Positions 15,693 to 20,927 of a DNA stretch of 20,927 bases are shown piece after piece. The stretch covers positions 1-20,927 of the forward strand of contig JAISAR010000027.1 of the NCBI GenBank assembly GCA_031266615.1. Reading direction: 5' to 3'. This DNA comes from Rickettsiales bacterium (GTDB lineage: Bacteria; Pseudomonadota; Alphaproteobacteria; Rickettsiales; Anaplasmataceae). The notes below the pieces were generated by a model. That model did no database searches. It was not told the DNA's origin and saw only the letters and a program-made list of their open reading frames with translations. Made by a program: the position numbers and the translations under genes. The first letter of the stretch is position 1; every line of letters begins with the position of its first letter.

Positions 15693-16652
15693 ATGGAGAT
15701 GAAGAAATTGTTTGCTTTTGCCATATTACTTACTTCATCTTTAGCAGGTGTAGCAAAGGATGCGGCTGATTTAGAAAATAAATACTACACAGGTTTAAAC
15801 TTTGGTGCTGGGTGGGGTGATGGCTTTAAAATGGAGCCTGGAGTTGTTTTTGGTTATCATTATAACAAAAAATCCAAGTTCGAACTTGAGGTTCTCAGTG
15901 AGATTCGGTCACTACAGAACATAGGAGCTAGTCTACTAGCAAATTACCGTTATTATCCTAATCCTGGTACTAATCCAGTGAAACTTTATGTTGGTGTAGG
16001 CTTAGGAGGATATCTTCAAATCGTACCTTTTGGTAGCAGTAAAGGTCCTAAAGATCTAGCAATGGGAGAGCCACGAAAAATGAGAAGTATTCTTGGTGAT
16101 ATGTTTGATCTTGTTGGAGATTTAGTTGTAGGACCAAAAAAAAGGGAGAAAAAGGATACAAAAAAACCACCAGTGAAAGAAAAACCAAAACCTACAGCGA
16201 AAGACAAAACAAAACCACCAGTGAAAGAAAAGCTAAAACCTACAACTGAAGAAGAGCCGAAACCACCTGCAGAAGAAGAACCAAAACCACCAGTAGAGGA
16301 CGAAACAAAACCGCCAATGCAACCAACAGCAAAAGAAAAAATAACTGAAGTAGATAAGGAAACTACTACTGTGGCAGATGGAAAAAAAACAATACCACCA
16401 GTAAAAGAAGCAATACTTACAGTGAAAAGAGAAACAAAACTACCAATAGTAGAAGAAAAAGAAATGTTAACTCTAGCAGACAAAATACTGGGTTCTATTT
16501 CTTATAAACTGAAGGTTGGTGTTGATTATGAAATTACTCCACAGATAGTCGGTGCAGTTGGTATTACCGTAGGCGGGCAACTAAGTGGTTTTAAACCACC
16601 GATAAAAATACCAGATGCAACTTTAGAGGTAGGAATTCGTTATAATTTTTAG
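15693..16652 (+). CDS. Wsp/P44-Msp2-like outer-membrane protein with Lys/Pro/Glu-rich loop (tandem paralogue)
   Basis: From the ATG at 15693, with TATGAGG just upstream as in the preceding paralogue, the protein has 319 residues. It has the same signal peptide type (ILLTSSLAGVA), the same barrel-like segments (YYTGLNFGAGWGDGF, VVFGYHYNKKSKFELEVL, NIGASLLANYRYYP, GLGGYLQIVPFG) and the same C-terminus from ADKILGS onward. The loop is different and larger (about 115-258). It has a hydrophobic stretch (ILGDMFDLVGDLVVG), then a Lys/Pro/Glu-rich low-complexity region with degenerate 8-residue EPKPPxEE units (about 158-208). I reject the longer frame from 15624 because its extra N-terminus would precede the signal peptide. 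Confidence 0.86.
   Translation: MEMKKLFAFAILLTSSLAGVAKDAADLENKYYTGLNFGAGWGDGFKMEPGVVFGYHYNKKSKFELEVLSEIRSLQNIGASLLANYRYYPNPGTNPVKLYVGVGLGGYLQIVPFGSSKGPKDLAMGEPRKMRSILGDMFDLVGDLVVGPKKREKKDTKKPPVKEKPKPTAKDKTKPPVKEKLKPTTEEEPKPPAEEEPKPPVEDETKPPMQPTAKEKITEVDKETTTVADGKKTIPPVKEAILTVKRETKLPIVEEKEMLTLADKILGSISYKLKVGVDYEITPQIVGAVGITVGGQLSGFKPPIKIPDATLEVGIRYNF
16164..16316 (+). repeat. Degenerate coding repeat, KPPVKEKPKPT / EPKPPxEE type
   Basis: The DNA encodes two KPPVKEKxKPT units followed by about three EPKPPxE(E/D) units in the loop of the second barrel protein. They are imperfect but clearly periodic. Confidence 0.7.
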
Positions 16653-16689
16653 ATATATTTTTAGTATTTATGTAAAAAGGGATTGAAAA

Positions 16690-17130
16690 TGGACTTCTTC
16701 TGCATAATCAAGCAAAAAAAGACAAAAGAAGCCCTAGTCAATATTTATTTTCAGTATTGGCGTTTTTATGCCTTAAACGCTGCAATTTAGCGACTTTTAA
16801 ACTGCAACAGACCTTAGTTTAAATATTAAAAAATTTACTAATCAGAAAAAAAAGGCAAAATAAACCCAGAGCAGCTAGTATTCAAATTCTCCCTTGTTCT
16901 ATTTGACGTTCTATACTGTCTTAAACGACTTATAAGCGCGTTTCAGCTTGTATAGGTAAAAACCAGAAGTTTTATGAAGATATGGAGTGCACATAGTGCA
17001 AAAATTTAAACATGAGACGCCAAATACAAAGTTTCCTTTGTCATTTTAATCTGCAGATTGCGAAGTTAAATGAATAGCTTCAACCTTATGATAACGGGGT
17101 TGGCGAGATTTGTCAAGTAGTTTTTTGTTT
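16690..17130 (-). repeat. Promoter-bearing dispersed repeat, copy D (most complete)
   Basis: Read on the minus strand from 17130 it gives AAAAAACTACTTGACAA, the promoter core, GAAGCTATTCATTTAACTTC, a TTGGCGTCTCATGTTTAA box and TTTTTGCACTATGTGCAC (TGCAC-TAT-GTGCA stem). Then come two successive downstream units with the T-rich TTTTGCC box, the second preceded by a GCGTTTAAGGCATAAAAACGC hairpin (about 16757-16778). This is the fullest copy in the window and joins the parts seen separately at 1-306, 8936-9445 and the window end. No protein is supported. Confidence 0.65.
17088..17116 (-). promoter_or_regulatory. Sigma-70 promoter core in repeat copy D
   Basis: On the minus strand: TTGACA (17116-17111), 17 bases, TATCAT (17093-17088). 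The nearest gene downstream in that direction is oriented the other way. Confidence 0.55.
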
Positions 17131-17157
17131 CTATTGGGTGCTTTTCTTCACTGTTGT

Positions 17158-17376
17158 CTACCAGCTTTCTGTGTAGTGGTTAGGTACGCGAGAAGCCCAA
17201 TGTAGCCCTTCTATTCTTGGTTCGCTAAGCTTGTTCTGTTGTTCTAGCTCTTTTATAGCATTAACAAGACTTAATTCCTTACCGCCAAGTTTGACTTTGA
17301 CATCTGTGTTTTTCTCTAAATCCTCATGACTTGGCTCACTTCCTACTATTCTAATATTGCCATTACTATCAGAGCT
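17158..17376 (-). pseudogene. Coding-like remnant downstream of hslU (truncated gene fragment)
   Basis: On the minus strand, directly after tandem TAA TAA stops of hslU and in the same frame, an open stretch of 72 codons runs to a TAG at 17158-17160. It reads like real protein: SDSNGNIRIVGSEPSHEDLE, then VKVKLGGKELSLVNAIKELE, then LSEPRIEGLHWASRVPNHY and a final TESW. There is no start codon in frame at its head. It is best seen as the C-terminal end of a lost gene, of a family I do not recognise. HslU itself ends normally (LSKFIL), so this is not its missing tail. Confidence 0.55.
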
Positions 17377-17379
17377 TTA

Positions 17380-18870
17380 TTAAAGTATAAACTTAGATAA
17401 ATCCAACTGTTTTGAAATCGATTCGAGTTTATCTTTCACATACTTGCCATCTATAACAAATTTTTCACCATTCTTCTCAGTAGCAATAAAACTTATTTCA
17501 TCTAAAAGTTTCTCCATGATAGTGTGGAGCCTTCTTGCACCTATATTTTCTACTTGCCTATTAACTGTAAACGCTATTTCAGCTATAGTTTTGATACCAT
17601 CATCGGTGAACTCAAGCATTACATTTTCTGTTTTCATTAAAGCTATATACTGCTTCAATAAACTAGACTCGGGTTCCTTTAATATTCTTATTAAATCCTC
17701 TTGAGTAAGTGCCTTAAGCTCTACTCTGATTGGTAACCTACCCTGCAATTCCGGTAAAAGGTCAGACGGTTTAGATAAATGAAAGGCACCAGATGCAATA
17801 AATAATATATGGTCTGTCTTTACATGGCCATACTTAGTTGAAACAGTTGTTCCTTCAAGCAGCGGTAATAAATCACGTTGTACTCCTTCTCTATTTACTT
17901 CACCTTTTACTTCTGTACGTGCTGCAATTTTGTCTATTTCATCCAAAAATACTATGCCTTCATTGCTGACAAGATCAATCGCTTCTTTGATTATCTTATC
18001 TTCATCCATTAACTTCTCACTTTCCTCGTTAACCAATATTTCTCGAGCTTCTTTTACCTTAACTGTAATAGTTTTTGTCTTTTTGCCCCCATTAAACATT
18101 TTGCCCACTAGTTCTGTTACGTTCACCACGCCAACTTGCCCACCTGGCATGCCTGGTATATCAAAAGCTGGTAGCATACTCTTACTTTCCCTGACGTTAA
18201 TGGAAACTTCCCCATCTTCAAACTCTTTATTCCTCAATTTTTCTCTGAAAACCCTTTTACTCTCTTCGGTTGCATCTTCACCGACCATAGAATTAACTAT
18301 TATCCTCTCAGCTAAATTCAAAGCTTTTTTAGCTAGAGCTTTGCGAGCTTTCTCTTTAACTAAAACTATTGCTGCATCAACTAAATCACGTATTATCGAG
18401 TCAACATCACGCCCGACGTATCCTATTTCGGTAAATTTCGTTGCTTCAATTTTTATGAACGGTGCACCTGCAAGCTTTGCTAAGCGGCGAGCTATTTCTG
18501 TTTTACCAATCCCTGTATGACCAATCATCAGTATATTTTTAGGTATAATTTCATCACGTAAAGGAAGAGAAACTCTATTGCGACGCCAACGATTCCTGAG
18601 TGCAATAGCGACAGCACACTTTGCATCATTCTGTCCAATTATGAACCTATCCAACTCCTTAACTATCTTTTGTGGCGGCAGATCGTCCAATAAGACTTGT
18701 GTACTGTTATTAACTTGAGCGTTGTTGTTATTTGAATCACAGCCATTTTTAGCGTTTTCATAGAGGTCATTTTTCTCATTGTAAGTATCACTACCATAAA
18801 ACTGCCCTTCTGAAAGCCTCATAGGCTGATTGGAGAAATTAGTGCATAAAATTTTTCGTTCAGAAGACAT
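17380..18870 (-). CDS. hslU: ATP-dependent protease ATPase subunit HslU (ClpY)
   Basis: HslU is the AAA+ unfoldase that feeds substrates into HslV. Visible motifs: IVKELDRFIIGQ, Walker A GHTGIGKT, pore loop GYVGRDV, an intact I domain, Walker B IVFLDEIDKIA, the sensor/arginine-finger region (LPELQGRLPIRVEL) and the C-terminal LSKFIL that docks into HslV. The protein has 496 residues, more than E. coli HslU, because of an extra N-terminus of about 60 residues rich in Asn (CDSNNNNAQVNN). The start is supported by GAGGG about five bases upstream and by its position one base behind the hslV stop, which suggests translational coupling. Two TAA stops end it. Confidence 0.97.
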   Translation of the reverse strand: MSSERKILCTNFSNQPMRLSEGQFYGSDTYNEKNDLYENAKNGCDSNNNNAQVNNSTQVLLDDLPPQKIVKELDRFIIGQNDAKCAVAIALRNRWRRNRVSLPLRDEIIPKNILMIGHTGIGKTEIARRLAKLAGAPFIKIEATKFTEIGYVGRDVDSIIRDLVDAAIVLVKEKARKALAKKALNLAERIIVNSMVGEDATEESKRVFREKLRNKEFEDGEVSINVRESKSMLPAFDIPGMPGGQVGVVNVTELVGKMFNGGKKTKTITVKVKEAREILVNEESEKLMDEDKIIKEAIDLVSNEGIVFLDEIDKIAARTEVKGEVNREGVQRDLLPLLEGTTVSTKYGHVKTDHILFIASGAFHLSKPSDLLPELQGRLPIRVELKALTQEDLIRILKEPESSLLKQYIALMKTENVMLEFTDDGIKTIAEIAFTVNRQVENIGARRLHTIMEKLLDEISFIATEKNGEKFVIDGKYVKDKLESISKQLDLSKFIL

Positions 18871-18871
18871 A

Positions 18872-19426
18872 CTATCCCTCTATCTTTTCAATAACTACAT
18901 TATGATTTGTATAAACACATATATCAGCTGCTATTTTCATAGCTCTTTTCGCAATCTCCTCTATTGATATTCCTTTTACATCAATTAAAGCTCTTGCTGC
19001 GGATAGAGCAAAATTTCCTCCAGAACCAATAGCTGCGATCCCATCTTCAGGTTCAAGAACATCACCTGTTCCTGTAATCACTAACGAAATAGATTTATCT
19101 GCAACAATCATCATAGCTTCCAATTTTCTTAAGTATTTATCCATTCTCCAATCTTTTGCAAGCTCAACACATGCTCTCATTAATTGTCCTGGGTGCCTGT
19201 CAAGTTTAGATTCCAATCTTTCAAAGAGAGTAAATGCATCAGCTGTTGCCCCTGCAAAACCGGCAATTACAGAATCACCAGAAAGGCGCCTGACTTTTTT
19301 TGCTCCGGATTTTATAACAGTGTGGCCCAGTGAAACCTGTCCATCGCCTATTACTACTACACTTTTGTCTCTTCTAATTGACAGTATGGTAGTTCCATAC
19401 ATTTTACTGCTGTCATGTTGAATCAT
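18872..19426 (-). CDS. hslV: ATP-dependent protease proteolytic subunit HslV (ClpQ)
   Basis: HslV is a threonine peptidase related to proteasome beta subunits; it forms a double hexamer capped by HslU. The 184-residue protein has a short propeptide (MIQHDSSKMYG) before TTILSIRRD, so processing should expose catalytic Thr12. Further family features are VVIGDGQVSLGHTV, GFAGATADAFTLFERLE and GIAAIGSGGNFALSAARAL. It is the first gene of the hslV-hslU operon and is divergent from gshA. Confidence 0.97.
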   Translation of the reverse strand: MIQHDSSKMYGTTILSIRRDKSVVVIGDGQVSLGHTVIKSGAKKVRRLSGDSVIAGFAGATADAFTLFERLESKLDRHPGQLMRACVELAKDWRMDKYLRKLEAMMIVADKSISLVITGTGDVLEPEDGIAAIGSGGNFALSAARALIDVKGISIEEIAKRAMKIAADICVYTNHNVVIEKIEG

Positions 19427-19453
19427 TTTTCTATCACTTCAAATGGCAATTTC

Positions 19454-19514
19454 ATTATACTTTAATCTTTAATCAAATGTGCTAGATATGTTTAATTATA
19501 GCTCATAATATAAT
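19454..19514. promoter_or_regulatory. Divergent hslVU / gshA promoter region
   Basis: The 115-bp gap between the divergent genes holds TATAAT on the minus strand (19459-19454), about 28 bases before the hslV ATG, and TATAAT on the plus strand (19509-19514), about 28 bases before the gshA ATG. Neither has a convincing -35 box at normal spacing. The placement, not the sequence alone, is the support. Confidence 0.4.
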
Positions 19515-19541
19515 ACTTTCCTTATAACATTAAAAGCGTAG

Positions 19542-20702
19542 ATGCAAAATATAATTCATCCAAAGTTAAAAAAAAGTTTAAATAGTTGGTTCGAGGAGAA
19601 GTTTGATGGCCTCACATTGCCGTTTTATAGTTCCATAGACCTAAGAAACTCCGGTTACAAAATCGCCCCTATAGACGCTAATTTGTTTCCTGCAGGGTTC
19701 AACAACCTAAGTGAGGTATCAAAAGCGACAGCAGCAGAGCTAATGAAGAGCTACTTTAAAGAAAAACAACATAAAAAAATTCTCATAATACCGGAGAACT
19801 ACACGCGAAATAAAATGTATATAGAGAACGTATTTGCCATAGAAAAAATACTCCAACTCGCAGGTTTTGAGACTAGAATTGGCCTCTTTCACAACGAAGC
19901 ATACAATTTAATAGAACCATATGAAACTGTCGTGAAAGAAAACTCTCTCCTGAAGACAACTTCAGGATTTGTGCCTGATGTTGTTGTACTGAACCGGGAT
20001 ATGACAAGCCACATTCCAGACACGCTAGAAAATGTAAAACAAGAGATAGTGCCAAGTCCATTATATGGTTGGCACAGCAGGCAGAAATTTCAATATTTTG
20101 AAATCTATCAAAAACTAGCGTCCGAACTTTGTAGCGAATTTGAAATAGACCCGTGGCTTATTTCTGCACCTACAGAAAGTTGTAGTAGTGTTAATTTCAA
20201 CGACAATTCATCGCTAGAAACGGTGGCAGCTAAAGTTGATCAAGTGCTGTCCTTAGTGCAAAAAAAATATGAAGAATATAAAATAAAAACTCAACCTTAT
20301 GTTTTCATCAAGGCAAACAATGGAACATACGGAATGGGCATTATAACAGCAACAAGTGGAGAGGAAGTACTAAGCCTCAATAAAAAAAAGCGCAATAAAA
20401 TGAAAAAGATAAAAGAAGGAATAGAAGTGAGTAGCGTTATTATACAAGAAGGTGTGCCAACCATCGATGTATTTGAACATAGTCCTGCAGAGCCGCTGAT
20501 GTATTATATAGGAAATACGCCAACCTGCTACTTATACCGGTGCAACAGCAGAAAAGATATATATTCTAGCTTAAATTCCACTGACTGTAAATTCCATGAC
20601 GTCAGCCAGGTTGTGGAAAATAAAACTCTACTGCTTTGGAATATGGTTAGTAAATTAGCGGTGCTAGCACTGGCAGTAGAAATGAGGTCTTTTCATATCT
20701 AA
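19542..20702 (+). CDS. gshA: Glutamate-cysteine ligase (proteobacterial GshA type)
   Basis: The enzyme joins glutamate and cysteine with ATP to make gamma-glutamylcysteine, the first step of glutathione synthesis. The 386-residue protein resembles the proteobacterial GshA family (PF08886 type), not the E. coli enzyme. Recognisable stretches are SSIDLRNSGYKIAPIDANLF, FPAGFNNLS, ILIIPENYTRN, VVLNRDMTSHIP, GWHSRQKFQYFEIY, VFIKANNGTYGMGI and IIQEGVPTIDVF. The end (MVSKLAVLALAVEM) lines up with the usual family C-terminus, so it is probably complete though somewhat short. The ATG at 19542 has no strong ribosome-binding site. It is divergent from hslV and followed by repeat DNA. Confidence 0.87.
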   Translation: MQNIIHPKLKKSLNSWFEEKFDGLTLPFYSSIDLRNSGYKIAPIDANLFPAGFNNLSEVSKATAAELMKSYFKEKQHKKILIIPENYTRNKMYIENVFAIEKILQLAGFETRIGLFHNEAYNLIEPYETVVKENSLLKTTSGFVPDVVVLNRDMTSHIPDTLENVKQEIVPSPLYGWHSRQKFQYFEIYQKLASELCSEFEIDPWLISAPTESCSSVNFNDNSSLETVAAKVDQVLSLVQKKYEEYKIKTQPYVFIKANNGTYGMGIITATSGEEVLSLNKKKRNKMKKIKEGIEVSSVIIQEGVPTIDVFEHSPAEPLMYYIGNTPTCYLYRCNSRKDIYSSLNSTDCKFHDVSQVVENKTLLLWNMVSKLAVLALAVEMRSFHI

Positions 20703-20767
20703 TTTCTTACTTCTAAGCGTAGCCATTGGCTAGACTTCTTGCATAACAGATCAGCTTTGGCATGTGC

Positions 20768-20927
20768 GAAAAAACTACTTGACAAATTCCTCCAGTCCCC
20801 TTATTATAATAGTGGAGCTATTCATTTAGCTTCAATCTGTGCAGATTAAACGACGAAAGTATCACGGTTGGCGTCTTATGTTTAATTTTTTGCACTATGT
20901 GCACCTCATGTCTTTATTAATTTCACC
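20768..20927 (+). repeat. Promoter-bearing dispersed repeat, copy C (cut by the window end)
   Basis: It starts AAAAAACTACTTGACAA, then has the promoter core, GGAGCTATTCATTTAGCTTC, a TTGGCGTCTTATGTTTAA box and TTTTTTGCACTATGTGCACC with the TGCAC-TAT-GTGCA stem. The order and sequence match copy D on the minus strand near 17116. The remainder lies beyond the window. Confidence 0.7.
20779..20810 (+). promoter_or_regulatory. Sigma-70 promoter core in repeat copy C
   Basis: TTGACA (20779-20784), 17 bases, TATTAT (20802-20807), overlapping a TATAAT at 20805-20810 three bases further on. Confidence 0.55.

Noticed and set aside
16016..16483. Minus-strand 155-codon Gly/Ser/Phe-rich frame
   Set aside because: Antisense of the Lys/Pro/Glu loop repeats in the second barrel protein, with no start signal.
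17930..18520. 196-codon plus-strand frame
   Set aside because: Antisense shadow of hslU, whose Walker and pore-loop motifs are intact on the minus strand.

Overview
The window looks like a chromosome segment of Wolbachia (Alphaproteobacteria, Rickettsiales, Anaplasmataceae). It is AT-rich, and its intergenic DNA is dense with decayed repeats. It carries short palindromic elements of the Wolbachia protein-coding type, two of them inside leuS. It also has Wsp/P44-Msp2-like outer-membrane proteins, an Rpn-type PD-(D/E)XK nuclease, and housekeeping genes with Rickettsiales-like sequence. This assignment rests on recognition of the families, not on a database search.

Layout. Positions 1-326 hold two tandem copies (154-bp period) of a dispersed non-coding repeat. 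They are followed on the minus strand by an orphan Rpn tail and a full-length Rpn-family nuclease (523-1449). After a gene-poor stretch comes a thiamine diphosphokinase-like gene (1954-2631, +), then an unrecognised 365-residue protein (minus) divergent from malonyl-CoA decarboxylase and lepA (both plus). Convergent to lepA is a minus-strand pair, a YihY/BrkB-type membrane protein followed by a short-chain dehydrogenase.

A repeat-filled gap (8859-9533) holds two near-consensus sigma-70 promoter cores in repeated sequence. A minus-strand STAND-type ATPase with a C-terminal PD-(D/E)XK site follows. Its start codon lies inside a 54-bp tandem-repeat array with embedded inverted repeats. Next on the plus strand are a lipoprotein with a degenerate, NlpD-like LytM/M23 domain and leuS. 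Behind them lie two tandem paralogous outer-membrane beta-barrel genes whose last large loop is replaced by different low-complexity repeats. Then come another repeat block on the opposite strand, a coding-like remnant, the hslV-hslU protease operon (minus) and gshA (plus). The window ends in a fourth copy of the promoter-bearing repeat.

How the genes relate. Most are independent housekeeping functions: protein quality control (HslVU), translation (LeuRS, LepA), glutathione synthesis (GshA), thiamine diphosphate supply and malonyl-CoA turnover. The most unusual points are three. First, a five-fold 9-residue ladder of GTQT motifs, resembling eukaryotic dynein light chain LC8-binding motifs, sits in a predicted surface loop of one barrel. 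Second, a dispersed repeat carries the same TTGACA-N17-TAtaaT promoter core at four places. Third, palindromic elements have been accepted in frame inside an essential tRNA synthetase.
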